The notes below the pieces were generated by a model. It made no database searches. It saw only the letters and a program-made list of their open reading frames with translations, and had not been told where the DNA came from. Both the position numbers and the translations under genes were made by a program. From Clostridia bacterium (GTDB lineage Bacteria; Bacillota; Clostridia; Peptostreptococcales; Anaerovoracaceae), in assembly GCA_024403115.1 (NCBI GenBank), contig JAKSSL010000002.1, positions 1-64,000 on the forward strand: 64,000 bases of DNA, given 5' to 3'. Positions 33,343 through 42,567 of this stretch are shown piece by piece (position 1 is the first letter of the stretch; the number at the start of each line of letters is the position of its first letter).

Positions 33343-34356
33343 GATTTGTTTTAATCTTAATTGACCGCATGCGCCATCAATATCATCGCCTAATTCTCTT
33401 CTTAGGGTGCATTGAATATGTCTATCAGTTAAAAACGACATAAATTCTTTGGCTCTTCCACGATTTACGGTCTTAAGCCCTGTTTCATCAACTTCATTTA
33501 ATGGAATTAGATTTACATGACAGTTTAAACCAAACAATTTGCTCGCAAGCAATTTGGCATCCTCATCGCTGTCATTAATTCCTGAGCAAAGTGTATATTC
33601 AAAGCTAATTCTTCGTCCTGTTGTATCAACATAGTCCTTGCAGGCCTGTAAAAGCTCATCAACACCATATTTAAAGTTAACAGGCATCATTTGAGATCTT
33701 ATCTTATCGTCTGCACTGTGAAGGGATATTGCCAAATTGACCTGAGGCAAATCCTTTGAAAACCTTTTAATATACGGAACTAGGCCACATGTTGAAACTG
33801 TAATGTTTCTCATGCTCAAATTAAATCCATCCTTTGAATTAATTAGCCTGCAAAAGCGTACAAGCTCCTCATAATTATCAAAAGGTTCGCCGGTTCCCAT
33901 AATAACTATATGGTTAATCTTTGAATTTGTGGCACGTTCTGCTGCCAAAACTTGTGCCATCATCTCACCTGAGCTTAAATTTCTTACCAAGCCGTTTAAA
34001 GTGGATGCGCAAAATGAACATGACATCCTGCACCCCGCTTGACTTGAGATGCAAAGGCTATTGCCATACTTGTATTTCATGTATACGGCTTCTATTGCGA
34101 TACCATCAAAGCCAAATAGAAACTTTTCTGTTCCATCAAGTTTTGAAATTTGATGAGCTAAAATATCTGGATACTTTAGCTCATACATATTTTTCAAGTC
34201 TTCTCTCATATCCTTTGGTAGATTGCTCATATCATCAAAGGAAAATGCACGATTTTGCAAATCGCCATAAAGCCATTTATACACCTGTTTTGCTCTAAAC
34301 TTAGGTTGCAAAACATCTTCTAATTCTTCAATTGTATAATCAAAGATATTTAACAT
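33334..34356 (-). CDS. rlmN: 23S rRNA A2503 / tRNA A37 C2-methyltransferase
   Basis: 340 residues; radical SAM enzyme methylating C2 of adenosine 2503 in 23S rRNA and of A37 in some tRNAs. N-terminal helical part FRAKQVYKWLYG; cluster motif CRMSCSFCAS; MGTGEPFDNYEELVRF; NLAISLHSADDKIRSQMMP. The late CTLRRELGDDIDGACGQL contains the methyl-accepting region and its Cys. Its ATG follows the ileS stop codon with no gap (TAAATG), so it is coupled to ileS and under the same T-box control. Confidence 0.97.
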   Translation of the reverse strand: MLNIFDYTIEELEDVLQPKFRAKQVYKWLYGDLQNRAFSFDDMSNLPKDMREDLKNMYELKYPDILAHQISKLDGTEKFLFGFDGIAIEAVYMKYKYGNSLCISSQAGCRMSCSFCASTLNGLVRNLSSGEMMAQVLAAERATNSKINHIVIMGTGEPFDNYEELVRFCRLINSKDGFNLSMRNITVSTCGLVPYIKRFSKDLPQVNLAISLHSADDKIRSQMMPVNFKYGVDELLQACKDYVDTTGRRISFEYTLCSGINDSDEDAKLLASKLFGLNCHVNLIPLNEVDETGLKTVNRGRAKEFMSFLTDRHIQCTLRRELGDDIDGACGQLRLKQINK

Positions 34357-37300
34357 TTAAGCCTTTTCTATTGCAATACCTGTCTTGATTCCATTAACGT
34401 CATACTTGTCATCAACTGGCTTTTCTACCAATTCAACAGCAAGAGTTTCGCTCATAATGTAATCCTTTAGGCTGTCAACAGCTGCTTTTACCTTGCCTTC
34501 ATCATCTTGTGCAAAATCAAGATAAATCTTAATATTATCCATCATTTCTAGATCATGTTGCTTTCTCAATTGTTGAAGCTTTGAAACGATTTCACGAGCA
34601 TATCCTTCAGCTACAAGTTCATCAGTTAAATTAGTATCAAGAATTGTAAACTTGTTGTTTTCCATACCTACTGCGAAGCCTTCTTTTGCAGTAATTCTTA
34701 CATCCAAGAAGTCCTTTGTCACAGTAAGCTTTTCGCCTTCAAGCTCAATTTCTACACCATTTTCTGCTTTTGCAAGGAAATCTCCTGCTGAAGCAGCATC
34801 AATTGAAGCCAAATATGCTCCAAAAGCTTTAACCTTGCTTCCCAAAGCCTTACCAACTTCTCTGAAGTTAGGCTTTAATGAGAAGTCCATATATACTGAT
34901 AGATCATCAACGAATTTAACTTCCTTAATATTAAGTTCTTCTTTGATTAGACCTACCAAATATCCGATCTTTTCCTCATATGCGCCATCTACTAAAACAG
35001 CTGCCAAAGGTTGTCTTACCTTGATCTTTTCCTTTTCACGAACACCACGGCCCAAAGTTACCAAATCACGAACTAAGTCCATTCTGCTCTCATTTTCTAA
35101 ATCGATTAATTCTTCTTTAGCTTCAGGCATATATGCTGTATGAACAGTCTTTTCACCTGTAAGCTTAGTGTAGATTTCATCAGCTATAAATGGAGCGATT
35201 GGAGCAATCAATCTAGCAACTCCTACAAGGATTTCATAAGTTGTAGCGTAAACGCTTCTCTTATCCAAATCTAATTCTGGTGCGTAGAATCTACGACGAG
35301 CACGTCTGATATACCAGTTTGAAAGGTCTTCAACTACAAAATCATTAATTGCATGAACTGTCTTCATGTGATCGTAGCTGTCCATATCGTTCAATACTTC
35401 CTTTACAAGCTTGTTGTACTTTGAAAGTATCCATCTATCTAGCTCAGGTCTTTCCTTGTAGTCAACTTCAAATTCTGCAGGGTTGATGTTGTCGTTGTTT
35501 GAATATAGAACAAAGAAGTTATATACGTTCTTCAATGTTCCAAAGAACTTACTAACAACGTCTTTTAGACCATCTTCATCAAACTTTGTTGGAGTCCAAG
35601 CTGGTGAAACTGATAGCAAATACCATCTTGTAGCATCAGCGCCATACTTATCAAGCATTTCAAATGGTGATACTGTATTTCCAACGTGCTTACTCATCTT
35701 CTTACCATGAGCATCTAAGATAAGGTCATTAACCAATACATTCTTGTATGGTGATTTGCCCATAATAAATGTTGAGATAGCCATTAATGAATAGAACCAA
35801 CCTCTAGTTTGGTCAATTCCTTCGCAGATAAAGTCTGCTGGGAATAACTTATCAAAGTCATCCTTATGTTCAAATGGATAATGCCATTGTGCGAAAGGCA
35901 TTGAACCTGAGTCGAACCAGCAGTCCATAACTTCAGGAATTCTATGCATTTCCTTACCACAGCATGGGCATTTGAAAGTAACATCATCTACATAAGGTCT
36001 ATGTAATTCTATATCAATATCAATGTCTTGGATTGCTTTTTCCTTAAGTTCAGCACGGCTACCTACAGATTCTAGGTGACCACATTCACATCTCCAAACT
36101 GGAATAGGTGTACCCCAATATCTTGAACGTGAAATAGCCCAGTCCTTAACCTCTTCAAGCCAGTTTCCAAATCTCTTTTCTCCAACGTAATCAGGATACC
36201 AATTTACTGTGTTGTTATTTGCAACTAATTGGTCCTTAAGCTTAGTCATTTCAATATACCAGCTTGGTTTAGCATAGTATACCAATGGAGTATCACATCT
36301 CCAGCAGTGAGGATAGTTATGTTCTAGCTTTTCCTTAGCATAAATCTTATCTTCAGCTGCTAACCACTTGATGATTTCAACATCAAGACCATCTTCCATT
36401 ACGAAATGGCCCTTCCAAGGAGTATCTGTATAGCAACCTGTTTCATCTACAGGATTCATTACTGAAATATTGTACTTTCTTCCGCATTGGTAGTCGTCTT
36501 CACCAAAAGCAGGAGCAGTATGTACTATTCCAGTACCATCTTCTGTAGTTACATAATCCATGCAAGTTACTATAAAAGCATTCTTATTTGCATCTGGTTT
36601 AATGAACGGCATTAATTGTTCATATTCCCAGAATTCCATATCTTTACCCTTTAGAGTTTCAAGAACTTCATATTCATCCTTAATAACTGCATCAAGTCTA
36701 GCTTTTCCTACATAGAAGATATTTCCTTCTTCGTCACCGCTTAACATTTTGATCTTAACATAGTCGTATTCTGGACCAACTGTTAGTGCAGCATTGGAAG
36801 CTAAAGTCCAAGGAGTTGTTGTCCATGCAAGGAAATATTCATTATCTGTTCCCTTCTTCTTGAACTTTGCAGTTATAGTAGTTACCTTAACCATCTTATA
36901 GCCTTGAGCTACTTCGTGAGAAGCAAGACCTGTTCCACATCTTGGGCAGAAAGGTAAAATCTTGTGACCTTCATAGATTAATCCAGCTTGGAAGAATTGA
37001 TTAATAATCCACCAAACTGACTCAATGTAGTCATTGTCCAAAGTGATGTAAGGATTATCCATATCAGCCATGTATGCCATTCTATCTGACATTTCTTTCC
37101 ACATGTCAGTATATGTGAATACGCTGGCTTTACACTTTTCATTGAACTCTTTAATTCCGTATTTTTCGATATCTTGTTTGCCGTTAAAGCCTAATTGCTT
37201 TTCAACTTCGATTTCTACAGGAAGTCCATGAGTATCCCAGCCACCCTTACGGTTTACTTGATAACCTCTCATAGTTTTGTAACGGTTAATAGAATCCTTA

Positions 37301-37488
37301 AGAGTTCTAGCCATCATATGGTGAATGCCTGGCTTACCGTTGGCTGTTGGTGGACCTTCGAAGAATACGAAAGGTTCTCCATCTTTTCTTTCTTCAACAC
37401 AAAGCTTTAATAAATCAAGCTTGTTCCATTTTTCAATTTGCTCGTTTTGCACTTGTGCAACGGGCTTGTCTGAAAGTTTTTCAAACAT
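34357..37488 (-). CDS. ileS: Isoleucyl-tRNA synthetase, IleS2-like
   Basis: 1043 residues; charges tRNA-Ile. The HIGH-type site reads PTANGKPGIHHMMARTLKD (residues about 47-65) and the KMSKS loop reads KKMSKHVGNT (about 597). The editing domain carries TTTPWTLASNAALTV. A zinc-type pair CPRCGTGLASHEVAQGY is also present, whereas the C-terminal zinc finger of type-1 bacterial IleRS is missing. These features fit the IleS2 (eukaryote-like) group, which is often naturally insensitive to mupirocin (family knowledge; not tested here). AGGAG lies 9 bases before the ATG. Expression is controlled by the Ile T-box leader upstream. rlmN follows directly. Confidence 0.96.
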   Translation of the reverse strand: MFEKLSDKPVAQVQNEQIEKWNKLDLLKLCVEERKDGEPFVFFEGPPTANGKPGIHHMMARTLKDSINRYKTMRGYQVNRKGGWDTHGLPVEIEVEKQLGFNGKQDIEKYGIKEFNEKCKASVFTYTDMWKEMSDRMAYMADMDNPYITLDNDYIESVWWIINQFFQAGLIYEGHKILPFCPRCGTGLASHEVAQGYKMVKVTTITAKFKKKGTDNEYFLAWTTTPWTLASNAALTVGPEYDYVKIKMLSGDEEGNIFYVGKARLDAVIKDEYEVLETLKGKDMEFWEYEQLMPFIKPDANKNAFIVTCMDYVTTEDGTGIVHTAPAFGEDDYQCGRKYNISVMNPVDETGCYTDTPWKGHFVMEDGLDVEIIKWLAAEDKIYAKEKLEHNYPHCWRCDTPLVYYAKPSWYIEMTKLKDQLVANNNTVNWYPDYVGEKRFGNWLEEVKDWAISRSRYWGTPIPVWRCECGHLESVGSRAELKEKAIQDIDIDIELHRPYVDDVTFKCPCCGKEMHRIPEVMDCWFDSGSMPFAQWHYPFEHKDDFDKLFPADFICEGIDQTRGWFYSLMAISTFIMGKSPYKNVLVNDLILDAHGKKMSKHVGNTVSPFEMLDKYGADATRWYLLSVSPAWTPTKFDEDGLKDVVSKFFGTLKNVYNFFVLYSNNDNINPAEFEVDYKERPELDRWILSKYNKLVKEVLNDMDSYDHMKTVHAINDFVVEDLSNWYIRRARRRFYAPELDLDKRSVYATTYEILVGVARLIAPIAPFIADEIYTKLTGEKTVHTAYMPEAKEELIDLENESRMDLVRDLVTLGRGVREKEKIKVRQPLAAVLVDGAYEEKIGYLVGLIKEELNIKEVKFVDDLSVYMDFSLKPNFREVGKALGSKVKAFGAYLASIDAASAGDFLAKAENGVEIELEGEKLTVTKDFLDVRITAKEGFAVGMENNKFTILDTNLTDELVAEGYAREIVSKLQQLRKQHDLEMMDNIKIYLDFAQDDEGKVKAAVDSLKDYIMSETLAVELVEKPVDDKYDVNGIKTGIAIEKA

Positions 37489-37522
37489 TTTCTTTTTCTC
37501 CTCTCTCTTGCCAGAGACTAAT

Positions 37523-37733
37523 AAAAAATCCCTAGCCGAATTAAAATTCAGTTAGGGACGATTATAAACCGCGGTACCACCCTAATTGCAGTTCCATCAA
37601 ACTGCCTCTTATTGTGTTTGGCTCGGGAGTGATCTTCACCTTCGAACAGGACGGATTTCTCTCAGCTATAAAATCCTCTCTGTAAGCCCTTCTATCTAAG
37701 TTACTCTTTCCTTCATCGCCTTATTAAATTACT
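37523..37733 (-). promoter_or_regulatory. T-box leader (isoleucine) controlling ileS-rlmN
   Basis: The conserved T-box AGGGTGGTACCGCGG lies at 37569-37583. A stem I region with specifier ATC (Ile codon) is read at 37631-37633 in the context GAAGATCACTCC. The intrinsic terminator (stem TCCCTA...TAGGGA, T run) is at 37523-37558. Uncharged tRNA-Ile pairing with the specifier and T-box would stabilise the antiterminator and allow ileS expression. Confidence 0.95.
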
Positions 37734-37738
37734 CTCCT

Positions 37739-37767
37739 ATTATATACTAAATCAAAATGGCTGTCAA
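37739..37767 (-). promoter_or_regulatory. Promoter of the ileS T-box operon
   Basis: Full consensus: -35 TTGACA (37762-37767), 17-bp spacer, -10 TATAAT (37739-37744). The TGA stop codon of the upstream secreted hydrolase gene is inside the -35 hexamer. Confidence 0.9.
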
Positions 37768-39491
37768 TTAGTAATTGTAAAGCTTTTGCTTGCTAAAGTC
37801 TTTGTTTTTGCATAGTCTGTAGCTTTTATAACATAAGTGTATTTTCCTGCTTTTAATTTGGAAATTGTGATGTCGCTGTCTAGTTCAAATAAATCATATT
37901 TAAAAGCATATCGACTTGTAATATTTACAGTCTTTCTTATTACTTCTTTGCCATTCTTATCAAGCACTTTAACGGTTACAAATCTTAGCACATTATTAGA
38001 AATGACATTACCCTTTACAACGAAACCTACGCCCTTTTTAAGCTTTACAGGATAAGGTGTATTGGACAATTTCATTGTGCTATTGCCATATACGACAAAC
38101 TTCTTGTTGATTAAAGTCTTTGTTTGATTCTTGTCCTTAGCAATAATGTAATATGTATATGAACCAACTGGAAGTTTACTAAACTTAATCTTTGAGTTTA
38201 GATTTGAAAGCTTGTATGATGTAGCATTTGGACAAGCATACTTTGAAATTACGTACTTTCCAGTCTTATTATTCTTAATCTTTACCCAAACTTTGGATAG
38301 CTTAACGGTAGACTTTACCAAACCGCACACTCTAAATGAACCGCCAAGTTTTATAGGTTCTGGTGTCTTGTATTGACCTAGAGTGATCTTACTAGCTAAT
38401 ACTTTAAAGTCTTTGCTTAACAAGGATTTTAGCTTGCTACTGCTTGCAGCCAACTTTGAATCTGTGGCTTCAATTTTATATGTGTAGCTACCGGCTTTTA
38501 AACTTGAGAACTTGATGTAATTATCAAGGTTTAGTTCGTATACCATTTCTTCTGGTGACAATTCCTTAGACTTCACTTCTTCCTTACTAGCTTTATCAAT
38601 AATGCTTACTTTTATCTTCTTAATATCGTAATTTGAAGTGATTTTTCCACCTACTTTAAAGTTTTTACCTTGAAGTATTTCTGTTGGATATACAGCATTT
38701 GATATTTTCAACTTGCTTGCTTCATCTTGGATGTTTTCACTGCTACCAGGCTCACCGCTATCCGGTTCTTTATCACCGTCAAAAGTTCCTCGAGAAATTG
38801 AAACATAAATATTGTCTCCATCATAATTTATATCATGAACTCTTATACGAGAAGCATGCTTATCATTAGCGTATTCCTTTATTCCACTATCATAGGTATT
38901 GCAATCCAAAACAGTGACTCCCTTGGATTTAATGGAAAGAACTATTGCTGAATGGCCAGAATAGTTTCCACCTTTAATACGAATAATGTCTCCTCTTTTG
39001 GCATAGCTATGCATATTAGCATAGTTATAAATCACCTTATGCTTAATGTCTTTTGTATAAACATTTGTATCACAAGTATTCGCATATATATACCATAGAG
39101 CAAATTGGGCAAATCCGTAACAGGAATAGCCGTCACATGATGCCTTACCACCGTAATCTAAGCAATAGTGACGAGGCAGTAAATCTATGCTCTTAATTGG
39201 AAGTTTTTTGTTTATATATGTTTTTCCCTTGTTTTCGAAAATTAGATTTCTAACTGTATCGTTTTTCGCTAATACATTTGAAACCAAACAACGGGAATCA
39301 GTATTGCTAGTGGCCTTTTTCCCATCAGTTGTAAAATATGTATCCTTTAAAGTCTCAAGATCGGCTATTCTGTGATTCATTGTCTCTTGAGTTAAAGCAA
39401 AAACTGGCCCAATGGTAGTTGAAAAAACTACTGTAGCCAGTATAAATACAATAAATATTCGTTTTGATAGCGTTTTTAAGCTTTTAACCAT
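37764..39491 (-). CDS. Secreted NlpC/P60-like cysteine hydrolase with three wall-type repeats
   Basis: 575 residues. Signal peptide about 1-32 (KRIFIVFILATVVFSTTIGPVFA). The N-terminal domain has a papain-like arrangement: Cys124 in GYSCYGFAQFALW, His180 in NYSGHSAIVLSI and Asn198 in VTVLDCNTYD, with AKRGDIIRI before the His. This suggests a peptidoglycan endopeptidase or amidase of the NlpC/P60 or CHAP type; the exact family is not certain. After a Ser/Glu/Pro linker come three repeats of about 100-105 residues (from about 261), each with the pattern YP-x-L-x-x-G-x-x-F, a central SN, and G-x-YTY-x-I-x-A-x-D. The same module occurs three times in the GH25 lysozyme at 57796-59511. The start overlaps the mnmA end by 8 bases. 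Confidence 0.8.
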   Translation of the reverse strand: MVKSLKTLSKRIFIVFILATVVFSTTIGPVFALTQETMNHRIADLETLKDTYFTTDGKKATSNTDSRCLVSNVLAKNDTVRNLIFENKGKTYINKKLPIKSIDLLPRHYCLDYGGKASCDGYSCYGFAQFALWYIYANTCDTNVYTKDIKHKVIYNYANMHSYAKRGDIIRIKGGNYSGHSAIVLSIKSKGVTVLDCNTYDSGIKEYANDKHASRIRVHDINYDGDNIYVSISRGTFDGDKEPDSGEPGSSENIQDEASKLKISNAVYPTEILQGKNFKVGGKITSNYDIKKIKVSIIDKASKEEVKSKELSPEEMVYELNLDNYIKFSSLKAGSYTYKIEATDSKLAASSSKLKSLLSKDFKVLASKITLGQYKTPEPIKLGGSFRVCGLVKSTVKLSKVWVKIKNNKTGKYVISKYACPNATSYKLSNLNSKIKFSKLPVGSYTYYIIAKDKNQTKTLINKKFVVYGNSTMKLSNTPYPVKLKKGVGFVVKGNVISNNVLRFVTVKVLDKNGKEVIRKTVNITSRYAFKYDLFELDSDITISKLKAGKYTYVIKATDYAKTKTLASKSFTITN

Positions 39492-40533
39492 TTATGAATC
39501 CGCCACCTATTAAAACATCGTCTTGATATAGTACCAGTGATTGACCTGGTGTTACAGCTCTCTGAGGAGAATCAAATTCTACTGTTATGGAATCATCTTC
39601 ACTAGAAATGATTCGGCAGTTTTCAGGTTTTTGAGCATACCTTAGCTTGGCTTTTAAAGCCTTACCTAAATAATCCTCTCCTTTACCACAGCTGAACACA
39701 CAGTCTGAAGCTGAAATGGTACCCTTAAACAAATCCTCGTTGTCTCCCAAAACCACCTCATTTGTGTCAGGCTTAATTTGGCAAACAAAGGCTGGCTTTC
39801 CCAAAGATATTCCAAGTCCTTTTCTTTGGCCGATAGTATAGTTTGAAATGCCTTTATGCTCTCCCAAAACATTACCGTCTTTGTCCACGAAATTTCCCTT
39901 GGCTGTTGTAAGGCCACGGCTTTCCAAAAACTCAATGTAATTGGAGTCGTCATCTATAAAGCAAATCTCTTGGGAATCCTTCTTCATGGCATTAGACAAA
40001 TTATTTGCTTCTGCCAAAGCTCTCACCTTGTTTTTATCGTCCAAATCCCCCAAAGGGAAAATGATTCTTTGGATATATTCCTCAGGCAATCTATACAGCA
40101 TATATGATTGATCTTTAGCCATATTTGCACCTTGTCTAATATAACATTTTAAGCTTAAATCATCCTTAAAAATACGGGCATAATGGCCTGTTGCAATGTA
40201 ATATGCACCGATTTTATCAGCTGCTTCCATGAGTTGTTTGAATTTAATATTAGGATTGCAAATAATACAAGGGTTAGGTGTTCTAGCTTTTAAATACTCA
40301 CTGCAAAAATTATTAATAATCTTTGCGTCGAATTCAGCGGATACATCTGCAGTAATCAGCTCAATACCCAGCTCATCTGCAGTCTTTTGCGCATCCTCTA
40401 ATTCTTTGCCATCGCCTTTTACATCGAAGCAAAAGCCATAAAGCTCATATCCTTGTTCCCTTAAAATTAAAGCAGCAGTGGCGCTATCAACACCACCGCT
40501 TAAGCCTAATACAACTTTATTCTTATCTAACAT
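39484..40533 (-). CDS. mnmA: tRNA-specific 2-thiouridylase
   Basis: 349 residues; adds sulfur to U34 of Lys, Glu and Gln tRNAs using ATP and a persulfide relay. PP-loop LSGGVDSATAALIL near the N-terminus. Catalytic Cys in NPCIICNPNIKF and partner Cys in SQEICFID, with the tRNA-binding GHYARI and TIGQRKGLGI. Full length. It directly follows iscS and iscU, the sulfur donors, with a 1-base gap to iscU. That is the classic iscS-iscU-mnmA cluster of Bacillota. Confidence 0.97.
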   Translation of the reverse strand: MLDKNKVVLGLSGGVDSATAALILREQGYELYGFCFDVKGDGKELEDAQKTADELGIELITADVSAEFDAKIINNFCSEYLKARTPNPCIICNPNIKFKQLMEAADKIGAYYIATGHYARIFKDDLSLKCYIRQGANMAKDQSYMLYRLPEEYIQRIIFPLGDLDDKNKVRALAEANNLSNAMKKDSQEICFIDDDSNYIEFLESRGLTTAKGNFVDKDGNVLGEHKGISNYTIGQRKGLGISLGKPAFVCQIKPDTNEVVLGDNEDLFKGTISASDCVFSCGKGEDYLGKALKAKLRYAQKPENCRIISSEDDSITVEFDSPQRAVTPGQSLVLYQDDVLIGGGFING

Positions 40534-40534
40534 T

Positions 40535-40990
40535 CTATTCTTCTTCAGGAATTTCCTCTTCTTCGTCAGGATCTTCTTCTTGGAAAGGATCGAATCCTTC
40601 TAAACCAACATAATGCTTACCATTCTTGTTAGCATAATCCCAAATAGCTTTCTTGATTGCAACGTCAGCCAAAACTGAACAATGCACCTTTACTGGTGGA
40701 AGTCCACCAAGAGCATCAATAACATCATTATTATTAATCTTCAATGCGTCTTCAATGTTCTTTCCAATAATCATTGAAGTTGCCATGCTTGATGAAGCTA
40801 TAGCTGAACCGCATCCAAAAGTCTTAAACTTTGCGTCAGTAATGACGTCATCTTCAACTTTAATTTGAATTTGCATCATATCTCCGCATACTGGTGAACC
40901 GTAAACTCCTGTTCCATCAGGATTTTCCAATTCTCCAACATTCTTTGGGTTTAGGAAATGGTCCATTACCACATCATTATATAAAGACAT
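40535..40990 (-). CDS. iscU: Iron-sulfur scaffold protein IscU/NifU-like
   Basis: 151 residues. Cluster ligands Cys35 (YGSPVCGD), Cys60 (KTFGCGSAIASSS) and Cys104 (PPVKVHCSVLADVA), with the start MDHFLNPKNVGEL, match NifU-N/IscU scaffolds that build Fe-S clusters with sulfur from IscS. The C-terminal about 25 residues are an acidic tail (Glu/Asp/Pro), an addition to the core fold. It lies 3 bases behind iscS. Confidence 0.95.
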   Translation of the reverse strand: MSLYNDVVMDHFLNPKNVGELENPDGTGVYGSPVCGDMMQIQIKVEDDVITDAKFKTFGCGSAIASSSMATSMIIGKNIEDALKINNNDVIDALGGLPPVKVHCSVLADVAIKKAIWDYANKNGKHYVGLEGFDPFQEEDPDEEEEIPEEE

Positions 40991-40993
40991 ATT

Positions 40994-42169
40994 TTACCAA
41001 CCTTTCTCTACATTCACGGAAGAAATTTCGCGAAGTCTTCCAACAATTAATTCTAATTTTTCAACCACATAGTCGATATCTTCTTTTGTTGTAAAATCAC
41101 CAACTGTAAGTCTTACAGAACCGTGAATTTTTGTTACAGGAATACCAATTGCACTTAGTACATGTGAAGGCTTTAAAGATTTTGAGGAACAAGCAGAACC
41201 TGTAGAAACTGAAATTCCGAATTGATCCAATAATAGTAAAATACTTTCACCTTCAATGTATTCAAATGTAATATTAGCATTTCCAGGATGTCTCTTTGAA
41301 CTATCCTTTGGTCCGTTATAGTAAGTGTCTGGAATCTTTTCAAGGATTTGTTCAACTAGGTAATCTCTCAAGCTGGAACAATGCTTAACGTGTTCATCGA
41401 AATTCTTCTTTGCTAATTCAGCAGCTGCACCGAATCCAACAATTCCTGGAAGATTTTCTGTACCAGCACGCTTGCCCTTTTCTTGAGCACCACCGAATAC
41501 AAAGTTTGAGATCTTTACACCTTTTCTCATGTATAATCCACCTTCACCCTTAGGTCCGTAGATCTTATGAGATGATAGAGATACGAAATCAACTCCCATG
41601 TCCTTTACATCAATTGGAACATTTCCAAGACCTTGAACTGCATCTGTGTGGAATAAAACGCCATGTTTCTTAGCAACAGCTGCAAGTTCCTTAATAGGTT
41701 GAACTGTTCCGATTTCGTTATTTACTAGCATAACACTAACAAGAATAGTCTTATCAGTTATTGCTTTTTCTAAGTCTTCAGGACTAACAAAACCTTCTTC
41801 ATTAACTGGAAGATAAGTTATTTCATAACCATGCTTTTCTAAATGTTCACATGAATGAAGCATAGCGTGATGTTCGATTTGTGTAGTGATTATATGATTT
41901 CCCTTGTTTTTCAAAGCATCAGCTACACCAAATATTACCCAGTTATCTGATTCTGTACCACCTGCTGTGAAATAGATTTCACCAGGATCAGCATTAATTA
42001 ATGAAGCTACTTGTTCCTTAGCTTTATTAACGGCTTCCTTGGATTCCAAGCCGATGGAATATAGGCTTGATGGATTACCGAAATGCTCAGTATAGTACGG
42101 AATCATTTGATCTAAAACTTCCTTTTTAACGGGAGTTGTTGCAGAATAATCTAAATAGACTTGTTTCAT
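40994..42169 (-). CDS. iscS: Cysteine desulfurase IscS/NifS
   Basis: 391 residues; PLP enzyme releasing sulfur from cysteine for Fe-S clusters and tRNA thiolation. N-terminal VYLDYSATTPVKKEV; His in TTQIEHHAMLHSCEHL; PLP-binding Lys in SLSSHKIYGPKGEG; catalytic Cys in SVSTGSACSSKSLKPSH. Upstream is a 21-bp inverted repeat (42207-42227) that could be an operator, for example for an Rrf2-type iron-sulfur regulator. No such regulator gene is in the window. First gene of iscS-iscU-mnmA. Confidence 0.97.
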   Translation of the reverse strand: MKQVYLDYSATTPVKKEVLDQMIPYYTEHFGNPSSLYSIGLESKEAVNKAKEQVASLINADPGEIYFTAGGTESDNWVIFGVADALKNKGNHIITTQIEHHAMLHSCEHLEKHGYEITYLPVNEEGFVSPEDLEKAITDKTILVSVMLVNNEIGTVQPIKELAAVAKKHGVLFHTDAVQGLGNVPIDVKDMGVDFVSLSSHKIYGPKGEGGLYMRKGVKISNFVFGGAQEKGKRAGTENLPGIVGFGAAAELAKKNFDEHVKHCSSLRDYLVEQILEKIPDTYYNGPKDSSKRHPGNANITFEYIEGESILLLLDQFGISVSTGSACSSKSLKPSHVLSAIGIPVTKIHGSVRLTVGDFTTKEDIDYVVEKLELIVGRLREISSVNVEKGW

Positions 42170-42206
42170 ATTATTTCTTTTCTTTCTCCTCTCCGAAATA
42201 TATGCG

Positions 42207-42227
42207 ATAGCAATAATATTTTGCTAT
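42207..42227 (-). promoter_or_regulatory. Inverted repeat upstream of iscS, candidate operator
   Basis: ATAGCAA and TTGCTAT arms (7 bp, perfect) around a 7-bp A/T centre, about 40 bases before the iscS ATG and downstream of a TATAAT-like box near 42254. Binding protein unknown. Confidence 0.4.
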
Positions 42228-42282
42228 ATTATGTACTTTTCTAACCTACTTATTATATACCAAAAGCGACAAAAAATACATA

Positions 42283-42309
42283 AAAAAGACGGAAAAAATC
42301 CGCCTTTTT
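42283..42309 (-). terminator. Terminator after the DUF896 gene
   Basis: 11-bp stem AAAAAGGCGGA / TCCGTCTTTTT (one G-T pair), loop TTTTT, followed by a T run; just past the stop codon. Confidence 0.85.
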
Positions 42310-42310
42310 C

Positions 42311-42514
42311 TTAATTTTTCTTGTTCTTATCTAATCTAGGATCATCAGGGTCTACAATCTCAATATTATCCAATTGTGCTCTGAAATTTTTTCTAAATTG
42401 CAACAAATATTCTTCCCTTAAGTCAGCCCTTTCCTTAATTTCTTCAGGGCTTAAACCTTCGGATTTCGCCTTTGCAGCTAATTCGTTTATTCTGTCAATA
42501 AGTTTTTTATCCAT
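42311..42514 (-). CDS. DUF896 family protein (YnzC-like)
   Basis: 67 residues. The family core is plain: MDKKLIDRINELAAKAKSEGLSPEE, then LREEYLLQFRKNFRAQLDN, a short two-helix hairpin, and a charged tail. Bacillus members are small soluble proteins, one of which belongs to the SOS-regulated yneA operon; function is otherwise unknown. AAGGAG lies 6 bases before the ATG. It has its own promoter overlapping the end of the spo0A-like gene and its own terminator. Confidence 0.92.
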   Translation of the reverse strand: MDKKLIDRINELAAKAKSEGLSPEEIKERADLREEYLLQFRKNFRAQLDNIEIVDPDDPRLDKNKKN

Positions 42515-42538
42515 AAAATTTCTCCTTAAGCAAGAGAT

Positions 42539-42567
42539 ATTTTACCTTAAAATACACTATTTTTCAA
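42539..42567 (-). promoter_or_regulatory. Promoter of the DUF896 gene
   Basis: -35 TTGAAA (42562-42567) formed by the last codons of the spo0A-like gene, 17-bp spacer, -10 TAAAAT (42539-42544). Confidence 0.7.
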
